This document shows, in pieces, positions 7,101 to 15,846 of a stretch of 40,073 nt of DNA; the stretch's first letter is position 1; every line of letters begins with the position of its first letter. The translations under genes were made by a program, and so were the position numbers. This DNA is from Richelia sp. CSU_2_1 (GTDB lineage: Bacteria; Cyanobacteriota; Cyanobacteriia; Cyanobacteriales; Microcoleaceae), in NCBI GenBank assembly GCA_012034575.1, contig JAAUPF010000049.1, positions 1-40,073 on the forward strand. The letters run 5' to 3'. The notes under the pieces were generated by a model. That model was given only the letters and a program-made list of their open reading frames with translations, was not told the origin of the DNA and made no database searches.

Positions 7101-8666
7101 TTAACGACTTTGAGTAAATAAATATATGTCATCTCGCTGATATTTTAGTTGGAATTGAGGAGTATTTTTTAACCGATCGATCGAGTTGTTAACAAACTCT
7201 CGATCGCTCATCCAGCCCGGATGGTGCTGATTCAGCAACACGTAGTCGAATTCCGCAAGATTTGCAGGCGGATTGTCAGCTTGAGTTAATCTTATTACAG
7301 AACGGTGCGCTAAGTGGGGAGCAATGTGAGAAGTTGTGAAAACACTGCCTTTGGTATTGACGAGGGCGATGGCTTCTCTAGTAGCTTGCCAAGTGTCTAT
7401 TTCATCTAAATAAATACTCCAAAAATAACCGTACTTTGCCAAAATTAAGAACATTAACAGCGACCACAAAATCAACAGTTTTGATAAATTTGTAAATAGC
7501 AATTTTCCCCACTCCCACAGGCGGCGCACCCACAGGCGGCGCATCCAAATATGTCGCGCAGATTTCCAAGAAAGGCGCGGCGATACTTGCTGCCAAATTC
7601 GCGGCAGCCACTGGCGGCGATTCCACAGGAAATTTCCGGCATTTTGCCAAAAATTCTTGCTGTTTTTTTGCCGATCGACTAGGGTTGAAATTACGGCAAT
7701 TAACAAGAAAGGAAATACAGGCACGGAATACTGGTGAATCAAATCTCGTTGGGCGTCAATATCCGAAAGTACATTCATCAATAGCATCGGCGCAGCACCA
7801 ATTAACGGCGACAAGCAGCGCGGAGAAATCCACCAAATTACAGGCAAAAATAACAAAATTAAATATCCCAAAGTATCGGCTGAAAAAATCTTGCCTGCTA
7901 CTAAATGCGGTTTGACGATTAAATTAACAGCTATTTCCAAAACTGAGTTGCCCAAATATTCGTATCGCCCCACTCCTGCGTGCTGTCGGCCTTCGTTAAA
8001 ATAGGGTACAATGGCTTGAGTAACTATTAAAAACCACGCCGCACCTAAAAAGATCGCGATCGATCCGCACTGACGATTTTTTTCACAGAAAAACAGCCAG
8101 ATACCCATCGCCACCACTGTTAAAGAAAGCACGGCTTTGCAGCTCAAAATTAAGGCAACAGCAGCGCAAAACCACAGTATTTTCTGCAACCGGGCGGCGA
8201 TAATTGCTGCTAAAATTGCAGGCATGGCTATAACTTCGGAATGGAAGTCAAACAAGTTGACATTAAATACTGCGGGATACAGCAAATAAACTATGGCAAC
8301 TGCGATCGATTTTGCTTCGTTCAATCCTGCTTGGCGCGCTAAACTCCAACTAGGCCAAGCCCCGATCGCGAGGGCAACAGCTTGCACTAAAAACAGCCAG
8401 TGTACGTCGGGATATATTTTGTAAAGTAACGCTAGCGGATAGAAGATAAATGCAGCGTGATCGCCTAAAATATTGATTGACATTAATGAGGAAAATGGCG
8501 TTTGATTTTGAGAAATTAAATAAATTGCTTGGTCGAAAATTGCTAAGTCAAATGCAGTCGATTGAAACAAAGCGTGTCGCGCGCTGCTGGCGGTAAATAA
8601 GATTACTGTTGCTGCCGCAATCGGCAAAAAAATTGGATGTGATTTTAGTGATTTTAAAGTTATCAT
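7101..8666 (-). CDS. DUF2079 family polytopic membrane protein (copy 1)
   Basis: This 521-residue inner-membrane protein has roughly eight to ten hydrophobic segments. It carries the DUF2079 signature FQSTAFDLAIFDQAIYL near residue 35, then ILGDHAAF and YPAVFNVNLFDFHSEV. As I recall, the family sits in the GT-C glycosyltransferase clan, whose catalytic acids lie in the first outer loop; the D residues in FDLAIFDQ would fit, but activity is unproven. The C-terminal soluble domain resembles that of its neighbour (VLLNQHHPGW here, ILFNLRHPW there). A Trp/Arg-rich stretch near residues 345-390 is peculiar to this copy and contains a 15-base tandem duplication (7514-7543). The gene is paralogous to the adjacent 8862-10511 gene, so a tandem duplication is likely. 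Lipid-linked sugar transfer is a guess. Confidence 0.85.
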   Translation of the reverse strand: MITLKSLKSHPIFLPIAAATVILFTASSARHALFQSTAFDLAIFDQAIYLISQNQTPFSSLMSINILGDHAAFIFYPLALLYKIYPDVHWLFLVQAVALAIGAWPSWSLARQAGLNEAKSIAVAIVYLLYPAVFNVNLFDFHSEVIAMPAILAAIIAARLQKILWFCAAVALILSCKAVLSLTVVAMGIWLFFCEKNRQCGSIAIFLGAAWFLIVTQAIVPYFNEGRQHAGVGRYEYLGNSVLEIAVNLIVKPHLVAGKIFSADTLGYLILLFLPVIWWISPRCLSPLIGAAPMLLMNVLSDIDAQRDLIHQYSVPVFPFLLIAVISTLVDRQKNSKNFWQNAGNFLWNRRQWLPRIWQQVSPRLSWKSARHIWMRRLWVRRLWEWGKLLFTNLSKLLILWSLLMFLILAKYGYFWSIYLDEIDTWQATREAIALVNTKGSVFTTSHIAPHLAHRSVIRLTQADNPPANLAEFDYVLLNQHHPGWMSDREFVNNSIDRLKNTPQFQLKYQRDDIYLFTQSR

Positions 8667-8691
8667 TTTAGATGGATTCTGGTTGGATTTA

Positions 8692-8852
8692 CATATGACT
8701 CGGCGGTTAAAACCGCTTCTTGTTGAACTCGGCGGTTGAAACCGCGTATAAACAAAGACTCGGCGGTTGAAACCGCGTCTATATAAACAAAGTCCGCCTC
8801 CGCGGACTGAGAAAATAACAGGGTGGTGAAGCCGGATTTAGTATAGCATTAT
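8692..8852. repeat. Dispersed repeat with GCGGTT-AACCGC and GTCCGC-GCGGAC hairpins
   Basis: Three tandem ACTCGGCGGTTxAAACCGC hairpins are followed by an AGTCCGCCTCCGCGGACT hairpin and AGAAAATAACA. The second half recurs at 26584-26684. The element fills the gap between the two DUF2079 genes. Confidence 0.75.
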
Positions 8853-8861
8853 TATTGCGAA

Positions 8862-10511
8862 TTAAGTGTTCGATCGCGCGTTTCGTTTAAACAGCAAAAC
8901 GTCATTTTTTTGATAAGTCAATTGAAAATCGGGAGAGTTTTTCAGTTGATTTGCTAAGCTTGCACCAATTTTATCGGTATCCGGCCAGGGATGGCGCAGG
9001 TTGAATAAGATGTATTCAAATTCAGCTAAATTTGTTTGGGGGGAAAGTTGAGATAGCAATTTGACGATCGGGCGGTGGGCGAAGTGAGGGGCGAGTCTGT
9101 TGTCTGTTAAAATACTGCTTTGGGGTTGAACTTGCGCGATCGCCTCCCGCGTGGCTTGCCAGGTATCCAGTCTGTTTAAATACAGCAAAAAGTCTTTGGA
9201 TTCACCCAGAAATAAGAAAATTATTAACGACCAAATTATCATTGTTTTGGGCAGTTGCATTCCCAGCCACAGTGGGGGAAGTTTGAATTTTTTACGGAAT
9301 GAGCTTAGTATTGTTACGGGCGGAATTTTGGCAAAATTTACAGTATTTAAAAACGGTCGATCGCGCGCTTTTTCCGATTCCGAAGTTTCCGATTTTTCTG
9401 TTATTCTTCTAGTTGTTGCTCGATCGATCGCGGCTAAAATCAAAAAAGGGACGATCGGCACTGAATACTGATAGGCTAAGCTGCGTTGAAATGGCAAGTC
9501 GGAGAGGCTATTGATGAAAATTGTCGGCAGGGCAGGAATTAGCGCCGTTAAATATCCCAGCCCGATTTTGCGGGAGAAGGGCAACAGCAGCCAGATAACT
9601 GGTAGGGTGAGGTTAAATAAATATTTGAATGTATCGAAAGTCAGGATTTTTCCCAATACTAACTGCGGTTTTAAGAGGAGATTGAGCGCGATTTCCAGTA
9701 GGGAATTGCCTAAATAGCCGTAGCGCCCGACTCCCGCAACTTCGCTACCGCTAAAGTAGGGGATGATTTTGCCAGACGCAATGAAAAACCAAGCCGTGCC
9801 AAATAAAAGTGCGATCGCCCCGAATCGCGGCTTTTTCTCGCAAAACAACAGCCAAAAACCCATTGCAGCCACGGTAATAGATAAAACTGCTTTGCAACTT
9901 AAAATCAACAAAATAGCAGTACAAAACCACGCTAACTTATTTAACCGCGCTGCCAAAATTGCTGCTAAAATTGCTGGTAAAGCGATTACTTCCGGGTGAA
10001 AATCAAATAAATTGATGTTAAATACTACGGGATAAAGCAAATAAATTAAGGCAATTGCGAGAGATTGTTCTCGATGCAAACCCGCCAAGCGCGCTAAACT
10101 CCAGCTAGGCCAAGCGCCCAAAGATAAAGCAATTGCTTGTACCAAAAACAACCAATGTACATTCGGATAAATTTTGTACGGTAAAGCAAGAAGATAATGG
10201 ACGATCGCAGCGTGATCGCCTAAAATATGAATCCCCATTAAAGAAGAAAAAGGCGTTTGGTTTTGAGAGATTAAATAAATTGCTTGGTCAAAAATCCCCA
10301 AATCAAAAGCAGTTGATTGAAATAAAGCGTGGCGCAAACTACTAGATAAAAACAAAATTAATGCAGCAAGCGCGATCGCCCAAACCAGACTCGACGGTGG
10401 TCGCGATCGACCTTCCTGAATATTTTCCTCGATCCTATTACCGATACCATCACTAGGATCGGTAAAATTTTCCTTATTCTCCATGAAATCTGGCACTACC
10501 TGACCGCTCAA
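8862..10511 (-). CDS. DUF2079 family polytopic membrane protein (copy 2)
   Basis: This 549-residue paralogue of the neighbouring gene shares long near-identical blocks with it, including FQSTAFDLGIFDQAIYL, SQNQTPFSSLM, ILGDHAA and LLYPVVFNINLFDFH. It has an extra hydrophilic N-terminus of about 35 residues before the first membrane segment. The middle, after the last predicted helices of the core, diverges (RATTRRITEKSETSESEK). Family-based reasoning is the same as for copy 1: a membrane protein, possibly a GT-C-like glycosyltransferase of unknown substrate. It is divergent to dxr, and the two genes are separated by a miniature inverted-repeat element. The start ATG at 10511 gives MSGQVVPDFMENKE; the internal ATG (MENKENF) is an alternative. 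Confidence 0.85.
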   Translation of the reverse strand: MSGQVVPDFMENKENFTDPSDGIGNRIEENIQEGRSRPPSSLVWAIALAALILFLSSSLRHALFQSTAFDLGIFDQAIYLISQNQTPFSSLMGIHILGDHAAIVHYLLALPYKIYPNVHWLFLVQAIALSLGAWPSWSLARLAGLHREQSLAIALIYLLYPVVFNINLFDFHPEVIALPAILAAILAARLNKLAWFCTAILLILSCKAVLSITVAAMGFWLLFCEKKPRFGAIALLFGTAWFFIASGKIIPYFSGSEVAGVGRYGYLGNSLLEIALNLLLKPQLVLGKILTFDTFKYLFNLTLPVIWLLLPFSRKIGLGYLTALIPALPTIFINSLSDLPFQRSLAYQYSVPIVPFLILAAIDRATTRRITEKSETSESEKARDRPFLNTVNFAKIPPVTILSSFRKKFKLPPLWLGMQLPKTMIIWSLIIFLFLGESKDFLLYLNRLDTWQATREAIAQVQPQSSILTDNRLAPHFAHRPIVKLLSQLSPQTNLAEFEYILFNLRHPWPDTDKIGASLANQLKNSPDFQLTYQKNDVLLFKRNARSNT

Positions 10512-10538
10512 AATATGATTCCATTATTAGATTCCATT

Positions 10539-10607
10539 ATTAGCGGTTGCGGTGCGCAGTGCGCACCCTACATATAGAGTTGGTGCATGAGTCATGCAAC
10601 CGCTAAT
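10539..10607. repeat. 69-bp miniature inverted-repeat element
   Basis: Perfect 12-bp terminal inverted repeats (ATTAGCGGTTGC and GCAACCGCTAAT) enclose two internal palindromes, GGTGCGCAGTGCGCACC and GCATGAGTCATGC. A related core (GGTGCGCA, CACCCTACATA, GAGTYGGTG) recurs in tandem at 28256-28400. No coding capacity is present. Confidence 0.8.
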
Positions 10608-10636
10608 TTGAGTGCCAGTAATCGTAAGATTATAAT
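10608..10636 (+). promoter_or_regulatory. Candidate dxr promoter
   Basis: TTGAGT (10608-10613) and TATAAT (10631-10636) are separated by exactly 17 bases, giving a short leader before the GTG at 10660. The -35 box directly abuts the right end of the miniature element. Confidence 0.6.
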
Positions 10637-10659
10637 AATCCACAAAACCTTAAAAAATT

Positions 10660-11850
10660 GTGAAAGCAATAACTCTTCTCGGCTCCACCGGCTCGATCGG
10701 CACTCAAACTCTCGATATTGTAGCTCAATACCCCGATCGATTTCGGATCGTCGGGTTAACCGCCGGACGAAATGTAACGCTGCTGGCCCAGCAAATTCGC
10801 CAGTTTCGACCGGAAATTGTCGCTATTTGCAACGAAGATAAATTACAGGAATTGCGAGAGGCGATCGCGGACATCGACCCCCAACCTATTTTACTTGCAG
10901 GTGAGACAGGTGTTGTCGAAGTTGCCAAATACGGCGACGCTCAAGCTGTCGTCACCGGCATCGTCGGCTGCGCGGGTTTGCTGCCAACAATTGCTGCGAT
11001 CGAAGCGGGAAAAGAAATCGCTTTAGCTAACAAAGAAACATTAATTGCAGGCGGTCCAGTTGTCAATCCCTTAGTCGAAAAACACGGCGTCAAATTGTTA
11101 CCGGCAGACTCGGAACATTCGGCAATTTTTCAGTGCTTGCAAGGCGTACCTGCAGGTGGCTTGCGGCGAATTATTCTTACAGCTTCCGGCGGTGCTTTTC
11201 GCGATTTGCCCGTAGAAAAGTTAGCATCAGTTAAAGTTGCCGATGCTTTGAAACATCCGAATTGGTCGATGGGACAGAAAATTACGATCGACTCTGCAAC
11301 TTTAATGAATAAAGGATTAGAAGTAATTGAAGCTCACTACTTGTTCGGCATGGATTACGATGATATTGATATTGTCATCCATCCCCAGAGTATAATTCAT
11401 TCGCTGATCGAGCTGCAAGATACATCAGTTTTAGCGCAATTAGGATGGCCGGATATGCGCTTGCCGCTGCTTTATGCCTTGTCTTGGCCGGAGCGAATTC
11501 CTACCAGTTGGGAGCGGCTGAATTTGGTAAAATCCGGCGATTTAACTTTCCGAGAACCCGACCATCAAAAATATCCTTGCATGAATTTAGCTTATGCGGC
11601 GGGACGCGCTGGCGGTTCGATGCCTGCGGTATTAAATGCGGCAAACGAACAGGCGGTAGCGCTATTTTTGGAGGAAAAAATCCAGTTTTTGGATATTCCA
11701 AAAGTTATCGAGAAGGTATGCGACAAACATCAAAAAGATAACTGTCAAATTCCGGCTTTAGAGGATATTTTGGCTGCCGATAAGTGGGCGCGGCAGGAAG
11801 TTTTGACAGCGAGTAAGGAATTGGACGATCGTATTCTTTCCGTGCGCTAA
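10660..11850 (+). CDS. dxr: 1-deoxy-D-xylulose-5-phosphate reductoisomerase
   Basis: This is the second enzyme of the MEP isoprenoid pathway. It converts DXP to 2-C-methyl-D-erythritol-4-phosphate with NADPH and supplies carotenoid, phytol and quinone precursors. The NADPH-binding motif GSTGSIG starts at residue 8, [10 protein letters not shown] is at ~123, and the metal ligands are D150 and E152 (PADSEHSA) and E221 (MNKGLE). The substrate loop is [17 protein letters not shown] at ~198. The length (396 residues) is typical. The start codon is GTG, chosen because the NADPH fold begins immediately after it and a promoter lies just upstream. The gene is monocistronic as far as the sequence shows. 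Confidence 0.97.
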   Translation: MKAITLLGSTGSIGTQTLDIVAQYPDRFRIVGLTAGRNVTLLAQQIRQFRPEIVAICNEDKLQELREAIADIDPQPILLAGETGVVEVAKYGDAQAVVTGIVGCAGLLPTIAAIEAGKEIALANKETLIAGGPVVNPLVEKHGVKLLPADSEHSAIFQCLQGVPAGGLRRIILTASGGAFRDLPVEKLASVKVADALKHPNWSMGQKITIDSATLMNKGLEVIEAHYLFGMDYDDIDIVIHPQSIIHSLIELQDTSVLAQLGWPDMRLPLLYALSWPERIPTSWERLNLVKSGDLTFREPDHQKYPCMNLAYAAGRAGGSMPAVLNAANEQAVALFLEEKIQFLDIPKVIEKVCDKHQKDNCQIPALEDILAADKWARQEVLTASKELDDRILSVR

Positions 11851-11880
11851 TTCGATCGGTAAATTTGCACTAATGCAAGG

Positions 11881-11905
11881 GGACTGGGGAATTAATTCCC
11901 CGTCC
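11881..11905 (+). other. Stem-loop after dxr
   Basis: A GGAC/GTCC clamp encloses the perfect palindrome GGGGAATTAATTCCCC, 30 bases after the dxr stop. There is no T-run, so this is an mRNA 3'-end stabiliser or a weak terminator at best. Confidence 0.4.
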
Positions 11906-12073
11906 AAAACCGGGTGTTTGCCAGAGTCTGCGCGGCGCGATCGAGTATTCTGGAAAAAACCTGGTTTCTGACTGTCCGTGCTGACGGGACTGTAAAATTG
12001 AAAAAAGTCGATCGAAAATCCTGAAGCAGCTTTCTATATATGATGTGCTAAAATTAGTCATAGGTAAACAAAC

Positions 12074-12415
12074 ATGAAGCTGAAAGAAATAGTCAGCGAT
12101 CTCTTTATCGATCCTAGAAAATTAGCAGAGTATGCTCTTAACTCAGATAATCCAGCAGGTAGCGATAAGGCTATAATATTTCAGCGTCGTTTAGGATTCG
12201 ATCGAGAAAACTATGAATTGCTGTTAGCACAGATTTCAGCTAAAACTCTTGATGCTGAAGCAATTTTAGGACTAAATGACAAACACGGACAGCGCTATAC
12301 CGTAGACTTGGAAATTGTGGGAACACAAGGACAGCAGGAGATTGTTCGTACAGGTTGGATCGTAGAACCAGGTAGTAATGTGGCGAGATTAGTAACACTA
12401 TTTGTTCGGAGGTAA
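12074..12415 (+). CDS. DUF6883-type small protein
   Basis: This is a 113-residue protein with the layout I associate with DUF6883. It has an N-terminal IDPRKLAEYALN segment, then SDKAIIFQRRLGF, a helical NYELLLAQI segment and a C-terminal strand pair (YTVDLEIVG, VRTGWIVEPG, ARLVTLFVRR). The function is unknown. It is immediately followed by a DUF4926 gene with only a few bases between them, a pairing I recall from other cyanobacteria that suggests a toxin-antitoxin-like or partner-protein relationship. A reasonable -10 (TATATATGAT region, ~12035) lies upstream. The family assignment comes from pattern memory, not a profile search. Confidence 0.7.
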   Translation: MKLKEIVSDLFIDPRKLAEYALNSDNPAGSDKAIIFQRRLGFDRENYELLLAQISAKTLDAEAILGLNDKHGQRYTVDLEIVGTQGQQEIVRTGWIVEPGSNVARLVTLFVRR

Positions 12416-12421
12416 GTGCGA

Positions 12422-12727
12422 GTGCCAGAATTATTTGATGTAGTCGAATTGTTAGTAATATTGCCAGACAAAAATTTGCACGTAGGTGCAAGAGGGGCAA
12501 TTGTCGAGCGCTATGATGATGGAACTTACGAAGTAGAATTTAGCGATAGCTACGGCGAAACTATAGCTTTATGCGTGCTGTCGTCGGAGCAATTTTTGGT
12601 GGTTTGGCAAGCGAAAGAAAGGCGTTGGTTGTCTGCATCTGAACTGTTAGCTGCGATGGTAGAACGCTTGTCTGAGGAACGCCAGCAACAAGTTTTAGAG
12701 TTTGCACGTTCTTTGTCTGGGAGATAG
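12422..12727 (+). CDS. DUF4926 domain protein
   Basis: The ~70-residue N-terminal DUF4926 fold is recognisable from PELFDVVELL, GARGAIVERY and YEVEFSDSYGETIAL, an SH3-like barrel pattern. A C-terminal helix of ~30 residues (LLAAMVERLSEERQQQVLEF) resembles the DUF2281/antitoxin-type LPxxxQQxVLxF helix. GTG at 12416 would overlap the preceding stop region. GTG at 12422 is preferred because GGAGG (12408-12412) then has a 9-base spacer. It is co-transcribed with the DUF6883 gene. No biochemical role is known to me. Confidence 0.75.
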   Translation: MPELFDVVELLVILPDKNLHVGARGAIVERYDDGTYEVEFSDSYGETIALCVLSSEQFLVVWQAKERRWLSASELLAAMVERLSEERQQQVLEFARSLSGR

Positions 12728-12733
12728 TAAGTT

Positions 12734-12757
12734 GAGAGCGGGGCGCTCTCGACATCT
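12734..12757 (+). terminator. Hairpin with short T-run after DUF4926 gene
   Basis: A perfect 7-bp stem (GAGAGCG, GGG loop, CGCTCTC) is followed by GACATCTTTT. It probably ends or attenuates the DUF6883-DUF4926 transcript before xisI. Confidence 0.5.
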
Positions 12758-12775
12758 TTTCATATAAATAGAGCA

Positions 12776-13111
12776 ATGGATAAACTAGCTTTTTATCGAT
12801 CGGCAATTAAAACGATTATCGACCGCCACGTCGAACTAAACAATGGTAGTAGCAGAGTCGAAACTGTGCCGATTTGCGATATCGAGGGCGATAACTATTT
12901 GTTGATGGCGATCGGCTGGAATAGTTCCGGGCGAGTGCATTCAATTGGCTTTCACTTGCGAATTCGCAACGGTAAAATTTGGATTGAGTGGGATGGTACA
13001 GAAGAAGGTGTAGCTCTAGAATCGATCGATCTTGGTGTTGACAAGCAAGATATTGTGCTAGGATTTTACAGGCAAGAAAGGCGAGTGCTAACTGAGTTTG
13101 CAAGTGCCTAA
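12776..13111 (+). CDS. xisI: XisI family protein
   Basis: This 111-residue member of the XisI family carries the recognisable order LAFYRSAIKTIIDRH, DIEGDNYLLMAIGW, RVHSIGFHLRIRNGKIWIEWDGTEEG and DIVLGFYRQERR. XisI was named for controlling excision of the fdxN element in Anabaena heterocysts, and it normally follows xisH, which encodes a nuclease-like partner. Here no xisH is adjacent; the DUF6883/DUF4926 pair occupies the upstream slot. Most XisI copies in such genomes lie outside any developmental element, so a solitary defence or toxin-antitoxin-type role is more likely than fdxN excision. That role is inference. Confidence 0.88.
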   Translation: MDKLAFYRSAIKTIIDRHVELNNGSSRVETVPICDIEGDNYLLMAIGWNSSGRVHSIGFHLRIRNGKIWIEWDGTEEGVALESIDLGVDKQDIVLGFYRQERRVLTEFASA

Positions 13112-13320
13112 AATCAATCTATATTACTGTTAAAAATATTCTTTGGAATAAACAATATATCGCTCTTTTTTGAACGACAGCAATATTGTTTTATATCGGT
13201 TATTTTCCGAGTTATGAAATGAATCAGGCAAACTCTGCACAGGAATTTAAAAGCTATCGATCGACTAATGTCCCCCTGTATGTCACAATAGAAGACTGTC
13301 ATTAGAGTAAAGAATTTATT

Positions 13321-14429
13321 GTGAGTCCTACTGCCGAAGTCAGCAATACCCTGAATGCGGGCATTCTACCAACTGTTACCGCAGCCCGCCGCCCCGTGTT
13401 TCCCTTCACTGCGATTGTCGGCCAGGAGGAGATGAAACTAGCGCTGCTGTTGAATGTCATCGATCCGAAAATTGGTGGCGTGATGATCATGGGCGATCGC
13501 GGTACTGGTAAATCTACCACAATCCGCGCCCTCGCTGACTTGCTGCCGGAAATTGAGGTAGTGGCTGACGATCCTTTTAACAGCCATCCCACCGATCCGG
13601 ATTTGATGAGCGATGAAGTGCGCGATCGCACTTTATCTCCAAATGACATCAAAATCGCTCGCAAAAAAGTCCAATGGTAGATTTACCTTTGGGCGCGACT
13701 GAAGACAGAGTTTGCGGTACGATCGACATTGAGAAAGCTCTTTCCGAAGGCGTTAAAGCTTTTGAACCGGGACTTTTAGCTAAAGCTAACCGCGGCATTC
13801 TTTACGTCGATGAAGTCAATTTGCTCGACGATCATTTAGTCGATGTTTTGCTCGACTCCGCCGCTAGCGGCTGGAATACGGTAGAAAGAGAAGGCATTTC
13901 GATCCGCCACCCAGCTAAATTTATTTTAATCGGTTCCGGCAACCCCGAAGAAGGAGAATTGCGGCCGCAATTGCTCGACAGATTCGGAATGCACGCCGAA
14001 ATTCGCACTGTCAAAGATCCGAATTTAAGAGTAGAAATTGTCGAACAGCGATCGAGTTTCGACCAAAATCCGCCGGAGTTTCTGTCGAAATACCAGCGCG
14101 AACAAGATGAAATGCAGCAAACTTTGGTAGACGCCCAGGAAAGATTGAAATCGGTAACTATCGATCGAGATTTGCGCGTAAAAATCTCTCAAGTTTGCGC
14201 GGAATTGGACGTAGACGGATTGCGGGGCGATTTGGTCACAAATCGGGCTGCGAAAGCTTTGACCGCCTTAGAAGGTCGCACAGAGGTAACAGTTGACGAT
14301 ATTCGCCGGGTAATGACGCTATGTTTGCGGCACCGGTTGCGGAAAGACCCGCTAGAATCGATCGACTCGGGTTATAAAGTAACTAAAGTGTTCGATCGAG
14401 TATTCGGCCTGGAAACAACTGAGGGGTAA
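13321..14429 (+). pseudogene. chlI: Magnesium chelatase ATPase subunit ChlI, split by a single-base frameshift
   Basis: Two overlapping frames together make one ChlI of about 370 residues, the AAA+ subunit that inserts Mg into protoporphyrin IX for chlorophyll. Frame one (13321-13680, GTG start) has VFPFTAIVGQEEMKLALLLN and the Walker A motif GDRGTGKST. Frame two (13674-14429) has [15 protein letters not shown], Walker [13 protein letters not shown], the [10 protein letters not shown] insert and sensor [19 protein letters not shown]. Conserved ARKKVPMVDLP is read as ARKKVQW-stop because one C appears to be missing at 13671-13672 (GTCCAATG for GTCCCAATG). ATG at 13674 overlaps the TAG, so re-initiation is formally possible. 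Because ChlI is essential, sequencing error is the leading explanation. The stop TAA lies inside a GGTAATT repeat array. Confidence 0.9.
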
Positions 14430-14473
14430 TTGGTAATTGGTAATTGGTAATTGGTAATTGGCGATCGGTAATA
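14425..14473 (+). repeat. GGTAATT heptanucleotide array between chlI and ruvC
   Basis: Five exact GGTAATT units run from 14425, and the first supplies the chlI stop codon. Complementary CCAATxx heptads lie at ~14480-14515, so the ruvC leader could fold into a long hairpin. Confidence 0.9.
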
Positions 14474-14526
14474 AAATGACCAATGTCCAATTCCCTTCGC
14501 CCAATACCCAATTACTAATTTCTGCA

Positions 14527-15063
14527 ATGGAAAAACGAATTTTAGGATTAGATCCGGGCTTAGCCAGTCTCGGCTACGGCGCAATTTCCTGTCATGTTGT
14601 CCCCGGAAAAGAGGAAGAAAATGCTGTTTCCCTGATTGATTGCGGCGTGATTAAAACACTGCCAAAACAAGAAATGGGACAGCGTTTAAAAACTATTTAC
14701 GAGGACTTGCACGTTGTAATTGAACAGGTAAAACCGGATTTAGCCGTAGCCGAAAAACTGTTTTTTTACAAAATGGGAAATACCATACTGGTAGCCCAAG
14801 CGCGGGGGGTTTTGACACTGGTATTAGCGCAGTGTGGAGTGCCGCTGTTCGAGTTTACGCCAGCGCAAATCAAGCAAGCTTTGACAGGGCGCGGGAATGC
14901 GGATAAATCGCAAGTTCAGGATGCTGTAGCGCGGGAGTTGGAATTGAGTTACATTCCGAAACCGGATGATGCGGCGGATGCTTTAGCGGTAGCTTTAACT
15001 GGTTGGTTTGATGACGATATTTGTCCGAAAAATGTACAAAAAACCTTAATTACCAATCCTTAA
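14527..15063 (+). CDS. ruvC: Crossover junction endodeoxyribonuclease RuvC
   Basis: RuvC resolves Holliday junctions by paired symmetric nicks, acting with RuvAB. This 178-residue protein shows [13 protein letters not shown] (first catalytic Asp), [13 protein letters not shown] (Glu), [20 protein letters not shown] and [11 protein letters not shown] (C-terminal Asp pair), the full active site of the family. The frame is open upstream to 14458, but those residues are encoded by repeat DNA. The ATG at 14527 places LGLDPG at the usual position and gives the usual length. It lies just downstream of chlI; the repeat-built leader may affect expression. Confidence 0.96.
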   Translation: MEKRILGLDPGLASLGYGAISCHVVPGKEEENAVSLIDCGVIKTLPKQEMGQRLKTIYEDLHVVIEQVKPDLAVAEKLFFYKMGNTILVAQARGVLTLVLAQCGVPLFEFTPAQIKQALTGRGNADKSQVQDAVARELELSYIPKPDDAADALAVALTGWFDDDICPKNVQKTLITNP

Positions 15064-15127
15064 AATGCTATAATATCAGATCCATCTGCTAAAATAATCC
15101 TGCAAGCAGACAACCAAGCAAAACAAT

Positions 15128-15520
15128 ATGGTGCAGATTACATCCCAAGAAATAGCCCTATTCCGATCGGAATTAGCCGCCTATCCCGAAGCGTTGAAAG
15201 CCCTCGACGAAATCGAAGATTGCGAAGGCGACATCGAAGATGCAGCCATATCCTTAGCACTTCAAGTCGGACAAGAACCGAATACATCAGAAAATTGGTT
15301 GGATGGAGTGGCAAAAAGATGCCGCGTTGCTATCTGCGAATCCGAGTTTAAAGAAGATTTAGCCAGCGGACGTTTGAATAAAGCCTACGGACATTTAGTT
15401 GCTGCAAAAGTTTGCCCGCCAATTTTGGCAGGTCCCGTAATTATTTATGTATTTAAAACAGGCGTCAATGATTTTTGCGAACCTCTAGATTACAAACTCC
15501 CAATAGATTCAAGCAGTTAA
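15128..15520 (+). CDS. Conserved hypothetical protein, 130 residues
   Basis: I do not recognise a characterised family. The protein is acidic in its first half (ALKALDEIEDCEGDIEDAA) and has a C-terminal hydrophobic patch (AKVCPPILAGPVIIYVFKTG) too short for a confident membrane anchor. Three cysteines occur (in EDCEGD, AKRCRVAIC and KVCPP). There is no signal peptide. The gene starts at an ATG 64 bases after ruvC, on the same strand, and could be co-transcribed. Codon use looks ordinary, which supports a real gene. Confidence 0.7.
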   Translation: MVQITSQEIALFRSELAAYPEALKALDEIEDCEGDIEDAAISLALQVGQEPNTSENWLDGVAKRCRVAICESEFKEDLASGRLNKAYGHLVAAKVCPPILAGPVIIYVFKTGVNDFCEPLDYKLPIDSSS

Positions 15521-15579
15521 AAAGTTCGATCGCCCCTTAGATCCGAAAAGATGAGACCCAGAGCGATCGCGCTTTTTCT

Positions 15580-15846
15580 CTACCCGCGCGCGCTGCTATA
15601 CTCAGTCGGTATCGCACCGGGCGACAATTTCAAAGACTTCCCTAACAAGCAAGCAAGTTTTTCCAAAAAATTCGCCGTATCTTCGTCGCCTTCACTAGCC
15701 ATTGACGCCGCTATTTTAATTAGCATTTCCACAAATCCCCCATCAACTAAATCGGAACTAGCTTTTAAAATTTCCGGTTCTTGACCGTTAGGACAAGTAA
15801 GCACTCGCTCGATTAAGTTCAAATAAGCCTCTTGGCGTTCATTCAT
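15580..15846 (-). CDS. Short protein matching the N-terminal module of cyanobacterial TPR/CHAT proteins
   Basis: This 88-residue protein (EAYLNLIERVLTCPNGQEPEIL, then LVDGGFVEML and DTANFLEKLACLLGKSL) resembles the helical N-terminal module that, as I recall, precedes TPR and CHAT protease domains in many cyanobacterial proteins (pattern AYLxLIxxLLxCPxGxEPEIL). Here it ends without TPR or CHAT, so it is a standalone copy or a truncated remnant. The ATG at 15846 is followed by a clear open frame. It is convergent with the 15128-15520 gene. Function is unknown. Confidence 0.65.
   Translation of the reverse strand: MNERQEAYLNLIERVLTCPNGQEPEILKASSDLVDGGFVEMLIKIAASMASEGDEDTANFLEKLACLLGKSLKLSPGAIPTEYSSARG

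Noticed and set aside
13321..14429. Programmed -1 frameshift as the main explanation for split chlI
   Set aside because: The A6 run is not in the canonical slippery phase and would alter a conserved Val; a missing C in a C run is simpler.
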